Of a DNA stretch of 64,000 nucleotides, positions 8,992 through 16,675 are shown one piece after another; position 1 is the first letter of the stretch, and every line of letters begins with the position of its first letter. Under the pieces are notes generated by a model that did no database searches, was not told where the DNA came from, and saw only the letters and a program-made list of their open reading frames with translations. The stretch covers positions 99,796-163,795 of the forward strand of contig NZ_CAKXZS010000024.1 of NCBI RefSeq assembly GCF_935822925.1, read 5' to 3'. The position numbers and the translations under genes were made by a program. The DNA is from Mesorhizobium ventifaucium. Lineage in GTDB: Bacteria; Pseudomonadota; Alphaproteobacteria; Rhizobiales; Rhizobiaceae.

Positions 8992-9123
8992 ATGGACGGC
9001 GGAATGATGGAAGGCACGGGCGGCATGATGCTGGGCATGCGTGTGAGGCTCCTGCTCGTCGTTGCGCTCGTTCTCGCGGTCGCGACCTTGGTGAAGTACC
9101 TGTTCTTCAGCGGCCGCAAATGA
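8992..9123 (+). CDS. 43-residue Met-rich membrane peptide
   Basis: A very short reading frame that gene finders may miss. It encodes 43 residues: a Met/Gly-rich head (MDGGMMEGTGGMMLGM) and one hydrophobic helix (about residues 17-34) ending in a short basic tail. A good ribosome site (GAGGAAAGG) precedes the ATG, and its stop overlaps the start of the cytochrome gene in the ATGA arrangement, which argues strongly that it is translated. The Met cluster could bind Cu(I) at the membrane face. No family recognised; its place in the operon suggests a copper chaperone or an assembly subunit (inference). Confidence 0.75.
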   Translation: MDGGMMEGTGGMMLGMRVRLLLVVALVLAVATLVKYLFFSGRK

Positions 9124-9569
9124 GCAGGCAGGCTGTTATCCTCGGCCTCGCGGCGCTCTTGGGAGTTGCCGCTCTCGCCTTGATCTGGTCATTCCGAGCA
9201 AGCGAGGCCGCGGCAATCGCGCGGGGACGGCAGCTCTATTCCGCGAACTGCGCCTCCTGCCACGGGGCCAGCCTCGAAGGCCAGCCTGACTGGAAGAGAA
9301 CGCTGCCGTCGGGACGCATGCCCGCCCCGCCGCACGAAGCGTCCGGGCACACCTGGCACCACCCGGACGGGGTGCTGTTCCGGATCACCAAAGAGGGTCC
9401 AGCCGCAGTGGTGGGCAACGGGTACGCTAGCGACATGCCAGGATTCGAGGACATTTTGAACGACGAGGAAATCCGCGCCGTTCTCGCCTTCATCAAGAGC
9501 ACATGGCCAGAGCGGGAGCGCGCTTACCAGTCGGAGATGAGCCGCCGCGAGCAGGAGAAGATGCAGTGA
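9120..9569 (+). CDS. membrane-anchored c-type cytochrome
   Basis: 149 residues: an N-terminal hydrophobic anchor or signal (about 4-24), then a mono-haem cytochrome c domain with CASCH near residues 41-45 and a probable axial Met in SDMPGF near 105. It begins inside the stop codon of the small membrane peptide (ATGA) and its own stop overlaps the GTG of the thioredoxin-like gene, so the genes are translationally coupled. It could accept electrons from the copper oxidase or hand them to the respiratory chain; this is inferred from context. Class-I size and motif order are normal. Confidence 0.88.
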   Translation: MSRQAVILGLAALLGVAALALIWSFRASEAAAIARGRQLYSANCASCHGASLEGQPDWKRTLPSGRMPAPPHEASGHTWHHPDGVLFRITKEGPAAVVGNGYASDMPGFEDILNDEEIRAVLAFIKSTWPERERAYQSEMSRREQEKMQ

Positions 9570-10111
9570 AGACGATCCTATCGGCGCTGGTACTTGCCGT
9601 CCTTGTGGCCGTGGGCAACGCGCACGCGCAGGAACCAACAGTGATGCCGCTGCACGAGGAGCCGCAGCCCTTGCCCGAGCTCATCTTCGCCGACGAGGCG
9701 GGAGAGCCGCAATCTCTCGAAGATTGGCGCGGCAAGATGGTGCTGCTCAACGTGTGGGCGACGTGGTGTGCGCCCTGCCGGGCCGAAATGCCCACGCTCG
9801 ACCGCCTTCAGGAGCGGCTCGGCGGCGAAGGCTTCGATGTCGTCGCCCTTTCGGTGGACCGAGCGGGAGCCGGCGCAGTCCGGAAGTTCTTCGACGAGAT
9901 CGGGGTCAAACTCCCCGTCTTCATCGACCAGGACGGGACTGCGATCCGCGCGTTGGGACTGTTCGGCCTGCCAGCCACGCTTCTGGTCGGCCCGGACGGC
10001 AACGAGCTTGCGCGGCTCGCCGGACCCGCCGAATGGGACACCCCCGAGATGGTTTCCTTCTTCGAAGGGATCATCGTACGAGAACTCGGCCAAACCGGAG
10101 AACGGAGATGA
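9566..10111 (+). CDS. TlpA/ResA-like thiol-disulfide oxidoreductase
   Basis: 181 residues from a GTG start that overlaps the cytochrome stop codon. A signal peptide (about 1-21, ending AHA) precedes a thioredoxin fold with the active site WCAPC near residues 68-72 and the cis-Pro region GLPATLLV. TlpA and ResA proteins reduce disulfides in apocytochrome c or in Cu(A)/SCO proteins in the periplasm. Both a cytochrome c and an SCO protein are encoded on either side, so that role fits well here. ATG codons further upstream lie inside the cytochrome gene and add a polar stretch that would bury the signal peptide, which is why the GTG was chosen. Confidence 0.88.
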   Translation: MKTILSALVLAVLVAVGNAHAQEPTVMPLHEEPQPLPELIFADEAGEPQSLEDWRGKMVLLNVWATWCAPCRAEMPTLDRLQERLGGEGFDVVALSVDRAGAGAVRKFFDEIGVKLPVFIDQDGTAIRALGLFGLPATLLVGPDGNELARLAGPAEWDTPEMVSFFEGIIVRELGQTGERR

Positions 10112-10752
10112 ACAGAAGAACACTTCTCGCCGCGATGGCCCTCACGCCCGTCCTCGCGCTTCCCGCATACGCCCATCATCCGGGCGCCGATCTCGACAGG
10201 CTGATGGGCAGCGAGGAGAAGTATTTCCAGGCGATCGACGCTCCCGCAGCGCCGGGATTCGATCTCGCCGACGACGATGGCAATCCGGTCCGCCTCTCGG
10301 ATTTCGCGGACAAGGTCGTTGTGCTCAATTTCGTGTTCGCGAGCTGCACCGACGTCTGCCCGCTGCACTCCGACCTGATCGTCCGCGTCCAGGCCATGGT
10401 CAACGAAACTCCCATGAAGGACCTGGTGCAGTTCCTGACGGTGACGACAGACCCTAAGTCAGACACGCGCGAAGTCATGAAGGGATATGGCGAAGCGCAC
10501 GGGCTGGACCCGCGCAACTGGACCTTCCTGACCACAAGCGAAGGGCAGGCGGAGGACGCGACGCGCAAGCTGTCCGAGGAATACAATGTCCGATTCGATC
10601 CGCTCGAAGGCGGCCAGCAGATGCACGGCGTGGTGACGCACGTGATCGACCGCGGCGGGCGCTTCGCGGCCAAGTTCCACGGCCTCAGGTTCGATCCGCT
10701 GAACCTGGTCATGTACGTCAATGGGCTGACGAACAGCGTGAATCGGCCGTGA
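10108..10752 (+). CDS. SCO1/SenC copper chaperone
   Basis: 214 residues. Signal peptide (ending AYA), then a thioredoxin-like SCO domain with the copper-binding motif CTDVC near residues 78-82 and the third ligand His in VVTHVID near 175. SCO proteins bind one copper ion and deliver it to the Cu(A) site of cytochrome oxidase, or act as redox switches. The gene starts inside the stop codon of the TlpA-like gene (ATGA). It is the last intact gene of the copper operon. All metal ligands are present and length is normal. Confidence 0.93.
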   Translation: MNRRTLLAAMALTPVLALPAYAHHPGADLDRLMGSEEKYFQAIDAPAAPGFDLADDDGNPVRLSDFADKVVVLNFVFASCTDVCPLHSDLIVRVQAMVNETPMKDLVQFLTVTTDPKSDTREVMKGYGEAHGLDPRNWTFLTTSEGQAEDATRKLSEEYNVRFDPLEGGQQMHGVVTHVIDRGGRFAAKFHGLRFDPLNLVMYVNGLTNSVNRP

Positions 10753-10926
10753 CCAATTGACTTGATCCAGCACTACTGCCGGACACCCTCCGTGGGTGAT
10801 CCTCGACAGGCCGGACTCGCGAAATTAGCAATAAAGCGTACAATCCTAAGTCGTCCGTACCGAATAGAGGCATTGCGGACGCTTGGGAGCTGGCAGTGCT
10901 TCCGCCCTAGAGGCAGGAGGGCTGAG

Positions 10927-11121
10927 ATGGCGAAAGCCCAGGCAGGCGCCCAGGTATCGGTTTTTGACTGCGATATCCTGCGCAGCGCCTTCATAAAAAC
11001 CGCGATCGAAGAGAATATCCCTGAAGACAAATGACGGTCGGTTGCCGCGCTTTTGATCAGCGACTTTACCGGGAGCGATGACGTCGATCCTGACTTGCTG
11101 GAATGGATCGTGCGCAAGTAG
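10927..11121 (+). pseudogene. small conserved-type protein interrupted by a TGA
   Basis: An ATG with a strong ribosome site (AGGAGGG) opens a frame of 64 codons ending at a TAG at 11119-11121, but codon 36 is TGA (11032-11034) between EDK and RSVAALL. The flanking halves read as one continuous small soluble protein, with FDCDILRSAF before and FTGSDDVDPDLLEWIVRK after the stop. A single TGG-to-TGA change (Trp to stop) would explain it. I recall similar small hypothetical proteins in rhizobia but cannot name a family. The function is unknown. The product is probably cut at 35 residues. Confidence 0.6.
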
Positions 11122-11202
11122 CAAACGCGCGGTCAAAGGCTTCCTCTGACTGGTCCGTTTCCAGTTCGCGGGCGGCCTCACGGAACCTTATCGATTTGCG
11201 GC

Positions 11203-11400
11203 TTACGCTCTTCCTGTTCGACCATATTTTGGCTCCGTAAAGCGCGCGTTCCTAATCACCACTTGGTTCTTTCCGACCACTTCATAGACGATAGTGATCG
11301 TGGGCTGTTTGATCGACTTTGCGCCTTCGTAAGTGAATGCTCGGATCTTTCCATCTTCGGTCGCCCGCGCCGTTGGTTTCTCCGATCCATCTTTTGCCAC
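11203..11400 (-). CDS. hypothetical small protein
   Basis: A 65-residue frame starting at GTG. The C-terminal half (ITIVYEVVGKNQVVIRNARF) looks like alternating beta strands rather than random sequence, and the region is outside any other gene. There is only a weak purine-rich site upstream. No family recognised. It lies antisense to the leader of the second copper oxidase gene and ends close to the small-protein pseudogene. Treat it as a possible gene only. Confidence 0.3.
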   Translation of the reverse strand: MAKDGSEKPTARATEDGKIRAFTYEGAKSIKQPTITIVYEVVGKNQVVIRNARFTEPKYGRTGRA

Positions 11401-11465
11401 CTGATGCCGCTTCGCTCCGCCCTTTTCAGGCTTCGCTCCGATTGCGAAACAATCCGATTGGTGCT

Positions 11466-11490
11466 AATGCAAATCATTCGCATTTGCATT
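11466..11490. promoter_or_regulatory. Fur-box-like perfect inverted repeat
   Basis: AATGCAAAT (11466-11474) and ATTTGCATT (11482-11490) form a perfect 9-bp inverted repeat with a 7-bp spacer, ending 14 bp before the ATG of the second copper oxidase gene. Sequence and spacing resemble the AT-rich, GCAAAT/ATTTGC-type sites bound by Fur-family repressors (Fur, Mur) in alphaproteobacteria. Repression by bound Fe or Mn would be expected from this position. Confidence 0.6.
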
Positions 11491-11504
11491 TTGTGGTGGC
11501 GATT

Positions 11505-12632
11505 ATGTCCGAAGTCAGCGCTTGGTTCCGCAAAAAGATCAGCAGGCGTGGGCTGCTGTGGGGCGGCCTGGCGGCGGCCGGAGGCTCGGCGATAGCGGGA
11601 ACGGCGGCTGGCCAATCGGTCCATTCCGGCCATGCGACCACGTCGGCCGCGGGCGCTGAACCGCCTCAAGCGCATTTGGCCGCCCACGGATCGATGATCA
11701 CCGTCGGAGACGTGGACAACGAGCGCAACGGCTTCGATCCTTCCCGGATGGTGACGGACTGGGAAACGGGCTCGGTGTCGACGCTTCCCGACGGACGTAT
11801 CCTTCGGACTTTCGAGATCGAGGCGGTCGACAAGGAAATCGAAATCGCGCCGGGGATCATGTTCCCGGCCTGGACCTACAACGGGCGGGTGCCCGGGCCT
11901 GCGCTCAGGGCGACCGAAGGCGAGCACCTGCGGATGGTCTTCCGCAACTCCGGCTCGCATCCCCACTCCATGCACTTCCACGGCATCCATGCCGCAAGGG
12001 TGGACGGCGTCCCCGGTGCAGGCTTGATCGATCCGGGAGAAGAATTCGTCTACGAGTTCGATGCCAGGCCCTTCGGCTGCCATCTCTATCACTGCCATGC
12101 GCTGCCCCTGAAGCGGCATATCCACAAAGGCATGTACGGCCTTTTCGTGATCGACCCGGATCCGGCCCGCCATCCGGAGCTTGCCGATGTCGCCCGTTCC
12201 CGCCTGCTCGGCACGCCCGAGAACGCCGAATGGCAGGAATTCGCCATGGTGATGAACGGCTTCGACACCAACTTCGACAACGGGAACGAAGTCTATGCGG
12301 TGAATACCGTCGCGCACGCGTACATGAAGCGGCCGATCAGGATCGTCCGCAACCGCCCAGTCCGCATCTATCTGGCCAATGTCGTCGAGTTCGATCCCAT
12401 CAACTCGTTCCACTTGCACGCCAACTTCTTCGACTATTTCGAACAGGGGACGACGCTCACGCCGACCTTGAGGACGGTCGACTTGATCACTCAGGTGCAG
12501 GCGCAGCGCGGAATCCTCGAGTTTACCTACAAGGATCACGAGACCGGTCTCTACATGTTCCACCCGCATCAGTCGGAGTTCACCGAACTCGGCTGGACGG
12601 GCATGTTCGACGTGGTGGAGGCGGTCGCATGA
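11505..12632 (+). CDS. two-domain multicopper oxidase, Tat-exported
   Basis: 375 residues from the ATG at 11505. Twin-arginine signal SRRGLLWGG near residues 13-21, then an Ala/Ser-rich linker and two cupredoxin domains. Copper ligands are visible in HPHSMHFHGIH, in CHLYHCHALPLKRHIHKGM (type 1 Cys, His and Met), in FHLHANFF and in MFHPHQSE. The pattern is of the two-domain, nitrite-reductase-like oxidases rather than CueO. Its stop overlaps the start of a ZIP transporter gene, and a Fur-like palindrome precedes it, so an iron or manganese oxidase working with the transporter is the best guess. The frame is open upstream to 11337, but those codons overlap the palindrome. Confidence 0.88.
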   Translation: MSEVSAWFRKKISRRGLLWGGLAAAGGSAIAGTAAGQSVHSGHATTSAAGAEPPQAHLAAHGSMITVGDVDNERNGFDPSRMVTDWETGSVSTLPDGRILRTFEIEAVDKEIEIAPGIMFPAWTYNGRVPGPALRATEGEHLRMVFRNSGSHPHSMHFHGIHAARVDGVPGAGLIDPGEEFVYEFDARPFGCHLYHCHALPLKRHIHKGMYGLFVIDPDPARHPELADVARSRLLGTPENAEWQEFAMVMNGFDTNFDNGNEVYAVNTVAHAYMKRPIRIVRNRPVRIYLANVVEFDPINSFHLHANFFDYFEQGTTLTPTLRTVDLITQVQAQRGILEFTYKDHETGLYMFHPHQSEFTELGWTGMFDVVEAVA

Positions 12633-13840
12633 ACGAGGTCTCGCACATCGCCGCCGCCGACCCGACCGCTCCCGTCGGCTCCGGAAAATCGCGCGCCGCT
12701 TTGCTGTGGCTGATCCTGCCGCTGGCCGCCCTCGGCCTGGCGATCACCTGGCTGCTGGTCTCTGACCCGCTCAGAAACTTCGGGAACGGCGCTCCGCCTG
12801 TGGAGAGCCTGACCTTCGAGCGGACGATCCTTTCGTCCGACGGCATCCGCGTCCTCGTCCGCGCCGGCGGCTCGGAGCCGATGACGATCGCCCAGGTCCA
12901 GGTTGACGACGCATACTGGCAGTTCACGCAGGAACCCGCAGGACCGCTCGCCCGCGGCGCTACGGCATGGATCCACCTGCCCTTCCCCTGGGTGCTGGGC
13001 GAGGCGCATGCCATCAACATCGTCACCAAAACCGGAGCGACGTTCGGGCACGAGATCGCAGTCGCCGTGCCTACCCCGACGCGGGATGCAAGGAGCCTCG
13101 CCTCCCAGGCGCTGCTAGGCGTGTTTGTCGGCCTTGTACCAGTCGCCATCGGAATGATGTTTTTTCCAGCGCTGCGCGGAGTCGGCCGCAACGGCATGAA
13201 TTTCCTGCTCGCCCTGACTGTCGGCCTGCTGGCGTTCCTATTAGTCGACGCCACGGCTGAGGCTTTCGAACTGGCGGCCGAGTCCGCCGCAATATTCCAG
13301 GGACAGGCCATGGTCGTCCTCGCAGCCGCTGCGAGCTTCCTCCTGCTGATGGCGGCCGGCCGCCGGGACGGAGTGCCGACCGGACTTGCGCTCGCCACCT
13401 TCATCGCGCTTGGAATCGGCCTGCACAATCTTGGCGAGGGGCTGGCCATCGGCGCTGCGTTCGCGGCAGGCGCGGCCGGATTGGGCACTTTCCTGGTGTT
13501 GGGCTTCATGCTGCACAACATCACCGAAGGCATCGGCATTTCCGCGCCGATGCTAAAGAAGCGCCCGCCTCTGTGGGCCTTCGTCGGCTTGGCGCTTCTG
13601 GCGGGCGGTCCCGCCGTCATCGGACTTTGGATCGGAAGCCTGGCCTATGCGCCGCAGTGGTCGGCGCTGGCTCTCGCGGTCGGAGCGGGAGCCATTCTGC
13701 AGGTCATCGTCGAGGTCACTGCGTACCTGATGAGGTCGGACGGGAGAGGCCCTGCGGCGCTTACAGCGCCAGCCACGATGGCGGGATTGGCCGCAGGCGT
13801 TTCGTTCATGTATGTGACCGCTATGCTCGTCAAAGTCTGA
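12629..13840 (+). CDS. ZIP-family metal transporter with N-terminal periplasmic domain
   Basis: 403 residues. One N-terminal transmembrane helix (about 25-45) is followed by an extracytoplasmic domain of about 100 residues and then a ZIP core of about eight helices. The core carries the two metal-site motifs of ZIP proteins, HNLGEGLAIG and HNITEGIGIS. ZIP transporters move Zn(II), Fe(II) or Mn(II) into the cytoplasm. The ATG lies inside the stop codon of the oxidase gene (ATGA), so oxidase and transporter should be made together, an arrangement like a ferroxidase plus permease. The extra N-terminal domain is unusual for bacterial ZIPs and could dock the oxidase (inference). Confidence 0.88.
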   Translation: MNEVSHIAAADPTAPVGSGKSRAALLWLILPLAALGLAITWLLVSDPLRNFGNGAPPVESLTFERTILSSDGIRVLVRAGGSEPMTIAQVQVDDAYWQFTQEPAGPLARGATAWIHLPFPWVLGEAHAINIVTKTGATFGHEIAVAVPTPTRDARSLASQALLGVFVGLVPVAIGMMFFPALRGVGRNGMNFLLALTVGLLAFLLVDATAEAFELAAESAAIFQGQAMVVLAAAASFLLLMAAGRRDGVPTGLALATFIALGIGLHNLGEGLAIGAAFAAGAAGLGTFLVLGFMLHNITEGIGISAPMLKKRPPLWAFVGLALLAGGPAVIGLWIGSLAYAPQWSALALAVGAGAILQVIVEVTAYLMRSDGRGPAALTAPATMAGLAAGVSFMYVTAMLVKV

Positions 13841-13909
13841 TCTGCCGCGGCGGCTACCCGCCGCACCCACAGTGAGACAACGCCGGATCTGGTCATTGTG
13901 CCTATCCTA

Positions 13910-16063
13910 TCACTGGCGGCCCCAACTGAGGAGCCGCATTGCGTTCGCTGTCACCAGCACCGTCGCGCCCGTGTCGGCCAGGATGGCGGGCCAGAGGCCA
14001 GTGACGCCGATCACCGTCGTCACAAGAAAAACCGCCTTCAGCCCGAGCGCGACCGCAATGTTCTGCTTGATGTTCGCCATCACAGCCCGCGAGAGGGTGA
14101 CCATATTGGCGATGTCCATGACGCGGCCATGCAGGATTGCTGCATCCGCGGTTTCGAGCGCCACGTCCGTACCGCCGCCCATGGCGATGCCTATGTCGGC
14201 CGCCGCGAGCGCCGGAGCGTCGTTGATGCCGTCGCCGACCTTCGCGACCTTGAGGCCTTCCTTCTGCAAGTCGGTGACGATCCGCTGCTTGTCCTGCGGC
14301 AGCAGCCCGGCCCGCGCCTTGACTCCGAGGCCTGAGGCGATCGCTTCCGCAGTCTTCGGGTTGTCCCCGGTCAGCATGACCGTCCGGATGCCGATCTCCC
14401 TGAGGGCGGCCAGCCCGGCCTTTGCGTCTTCCCGCGGCTCGTCCCGCATGGCGATCAGCCCAGCCACCGCTTCGCCCGCCAGCAGCACGGAGACGGTCTT
14501 CCCCTGTCCGTTCAGGTCCTCGATCCGGGAGACCTGTTCCGGGGAAAGGGACGCGCGCCCGGCCGCAGCCTTGGCGGAGGCAAGGAACAGCGTCACGCCG
14601 CCGACATTGCCTTCCACACCCTTGCCAGAGACAGCTTTCGCGCCGAACGCCGGAGGGATCGGCGCCTTGTCCGCCTTCGCCTTCCCGAGGATAGCGACGG
14701 CGAGCGGATGGCTCGATCCCTGTTCCAGGGCGGCAGCCATGGACAGCACCTCGCGCTCGGTCCGCCCGTAGGCGACCACGTCCGTGACAACGGGCTTGCC
14801 TTCGGTCAGCGTGCCCGTCTTGTCGAACGCGACAGCCGTGATCCTGCCGAAGCCCTCGAGGACCGCTCCGCCCTTCATCAGCATGCCGCGTCGCGCACCC
14901 GCGGACAGGCCTGCGGCCACCGCCGCCGGAGTGGAAATGACCAGCGCACACGGGCAGCCAATCAGCAGGATTGCAAGCCCCTTGTAGATCCACTCGTCCC
15001 ACGGCTCGCCGAAGACCAGCGGGGGCAGAATGGCCACGAGCGCACCGACGACGAGGACGCCGGGCGTGTAGTAGCGGGAGAAGCGGTCGATGAACCTCTC
15101 GGTCGGGGCCTTGCTCTCCTGCGCCTCCTCGACCAGCCTGACGACCCGGGCGATGGTGTTGTCCTCGGCCGCCGCCGTCACGCGGACCTTCAGCACGCCG
15201 TCCGTGTTGATCGTTCCGGCGAAAACCGCGTCGTTCTCTGTCTTCCGCTTGGGCGTGCTCTCCCCCGTGACGGGGGACTCGTCGATCTCGCTCGACCCCT
15301 CGACGATCTCCCCGTCCGCCGGAATCCTGTCGCCGGGCCGGACGATGATGACGTCGCCGACAGCCAGCGTGGCCGCCGGGACCTCCGTGGTCCCACCATT
15401 CCTTTCCACGAGCGCTGTCTTCGGGACGAGGTCGGCAAGGCCCTGGATGCTCGCCCGGGCGCGGCTCGCCGCCACGCCTTCGAGCAGTTCGCCGACGAGG
15501 AAGAGCAGCACCACCATCGCCGCCTCTTCGGTCGCGCCGATCAACACGGCTCCGACGGCCGCGATCGACATCAGCGCCTCGATGGAGAACGGCGTGCCGG
15601 CGAAGGCGGCGGAGAGTGCGCGCCGCGCGATGGGAACGAGGCCGACGAGCAAGGCGGCGAGGAACGGCCAGTGCCCCGCGTCCGGATAGACGAGCCCGAT
15701 CCCGTACGCCACCACGAGGGCCGCGCCCGAGGCAATGGTCAGCTTCGCCCGCCTAGAGCGCCACCAGGGCTGCCCGGCCGGGATTTGGCCGTCGAGCCGG
15801 CGGTCCCCATCCCCGTTTTCAACCTCGCGGTCTCCGCTGTCCCAAGGCGCGGCACCGTAGCCGAGCCGGGAGACCTGCCGCGCGACGGCATCGCTGCCGA
15901 GGGATTCTGCGTGTGTGACTGTCACGCTGCCGTTGGTCACGGACACGGACACGTCTTCCACGCCCTCCATCCGCCTGACGGCTGTGTCGATCTTGGACGC
16001 GCAGGAGGCGCAGTCCATACCGCTCACACGGTAGCGGGTGGTCTGTGTCAATGTTTCGGCCAT
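13910..16063 (-). CDS. P1B-type heavy-metal ATPase, Zn/Cd/Pb exporter
   Basis: 717 residues. An N-terminal heavy-metal-associated domain with GMDCASC (residues 15-21) is followed by about eight membrane helices, the ion-channel motif CPCAL, the phosphorylation site DKTGTLTEG near 410, the SSHPLAV His-Pro pair and the hinge GDGINDAPAL. CPC and the ZntR-type regulator nearby favour Zn/Cd/Pb export (ZntA/CadA group) over copper. The 19-bp-spacer MerR promoter at 16070-16100 ends seven bases before the ATG and no Shine-Dalgarno site fits between, so the mRNA is probably leaderless. It converges on the ZIP gene, giving import and export genes side by side. Confidence 0.93.
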   Translation of the reverse strand: MAETLTQTTRYRVSGMDCASCASKIDTAVRRMEGVEDVSVSVTNGSVTVTHAESLGSDAVARQVSRLGYGAAPWDSGDREVENGDGDRRLDGQIPAGQPWWRSRRAKLTIASGAALVVAYGIGLVYPDAGHWPFLAALLVGLVPIARRALSAAFAGTPFSIEALMSIAAVGAVLIGATEEAAMVVLLFLVGELLEGVAASRARASIQGLADLVPKTALVERNGGTTEVPAATLAVGDVIIVRPGDRIPADGEIVEGSSEIDESPVTGESTPKRKTENDAVFAGTINTDGVLKVRVTAAAEDNTIARVVRLVEEAQESKAPTERFIDRFSRYYTPGVLVVGALVAILPPLVFGEPWDEWIYKGLAILLIGCPCALVISTPAAVAAGLSAGARRGMLMKGGAVLEGFGRITAVAFDKTGTLTEGKPVVTDVVAYGRTEREVLSMAAALEQGSSHPLAVAILGKAKADKAPIPPAFGAKAVSGKGVEGNVGGVTLFLASAKAAAGRASLSPEQVSRIEDLNGQGKTVSVLLAGEAVAGLIAMRDEPREDAKAGLAALREIGIRTVMLTGDNPKTAEAIASGLGVKARAGLLPQDKQRIVTDLQKEGLKVAKVGDGINDAPALAAADIGIAMGGGTDVALETADAAILHGRVMDIANMVTLSRAVMANIKQNIAVALGLKAVFLVTTVIGVTGLWPAILADTGATVLVTANAMRLLSWGRQ

Positions 16064-16069
16064 GGTGCG

Positions 16070-16100
16070 TTCTTACGATCTCAAGCAGCTAGAGGTTCAA
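16070..16100 (-). promoter_or_regulatory. MerR-type promoter of the ATPase gene
   Basis: Read on the minus strand: -35 TTGAAC (16095-16100), a 19-bp spacer and -10 TAAGAA (16070-16075). Within the spacer lies the near-palindrome CTCTAGCTGCTTGAG (16080-16094). The overlong spacer with a central dyad is the hallmark of promoters activated by MerR-family metal sensors. The same -35 and half-site occur at 16630-16660. Confidence 0.8.
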
Positions 16101-16115
16101 GCTAAATCTTCCTAG

Positions 16116-16599
16116 TCAAAGCCAGCGCCGCACCCGGGCTCTGTAGGCCACGTATTCGTCGCCGAACTTCCGCTCCAGGTAGCGCTCCTCCCGCAGGATG
16201 ACGCCGCGGTGGATCACGAGGATGGCTGCGGGAAGGAGCGCCATTGCGAGGGGACTGCCGACGGCAAGGGCGACAGCGGCGTAGACGAGGGCCATACCGA
16301 CATACATCGGGTTGCGAGTCACCCGGTTACACTTCGCCCGTCACTATAGCGCTCGTCGGCTGCCATGGCTCCGGCCTGGTGCCCGCCTTTCGGAAGAGCC
16401 CGAGCGCGCTTGCCAGGAAGACGACGCCGGCTCGGCCCAGCAGGACTGCCAGCACCTTCGCCGGGAGTGCAGGCGGAAGCGGCCATCCGCTGGCGTACCT
16501 GTCGGCAAGCACGCCCGCGGCCCAGGAGCCTGCAAACACCAGGGGCGGAGGAGCGATCACTCCGGGATGGTCATGGGTTTCGCCGGAAGTCGCAGTCAT
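16116..16599 (-). pseudogene. isoprenylcysteine methyltransferase family (CzcN-like), frameshifted
   Basis: Two frames together make one membrane protein of about 160 residues: an N-terminal part ending SAIVTGEV and a C-terminal part with the family block RNPMYVGM and the ending EERYLERKFGDEYVAY. They are separated by one extra base at about 16327 (GTTAC where GTAC would restore the frame as VYRVTRNPM). Homologues of this ICMT/PEMT type, such as CzcN, accompany Zn/Cd/Co efflux genes. It has its own MerR-type promoter. Either the gene is dead or the extra base is a sequencing error. The start ATG at 16599 has AGGTGAG upstream. Confidence 0.8.
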
Positions 16600-16629
16600 G
16601 ATCTCACCTGTTGCCATTCTCTGCCAGAC

Positions 16630-16660
16630 AATCTAATTGCTCTAGTGACTAGAGGTTCAA
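16630..16660 (-). promoter_or_regulatory. MerR-type promoter/operator between the methyltransferase gene and merR
   Basis: On the minus strand: -35 TTGAAC (16655-16660), 19-bp spacer, -10 TAGATT (16630-16635). The spacer contains the perfect palindrome CTCTAGTGACTAGAG (16640-16654). It drives the CzcN-like gene. Since the regulator gene starts 15 bp away on the other strand, the bound regulator probably also controls its own transcription. Confidence 0.85.
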
Positions 16661-16675
16661 GAGGGAAAATGACGG

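Noticed and set aside
11256..12569. 437-codon minus-strand frame across the second copper oxidase
   Set aside because: The plus strand carries all copper ligands and a Tat signal; the antisense frame shows no family features.
13847..13864. Inverted repeat GCGGCGG/CCGCCGC between the convergent ZIP and ATPase genes as a terminator
   Set aside because: No T-run on either side, so a Rho-independent terminator is not supported.
14708..16105. Long plus-strand open frame (465 codons) opposite the ATPase gene
   Set aside because: It mirrors the codon pattern of the ATPase, is rich in Arg, Gly and Asp, and has no motif; a GC-rich antisense shadow.
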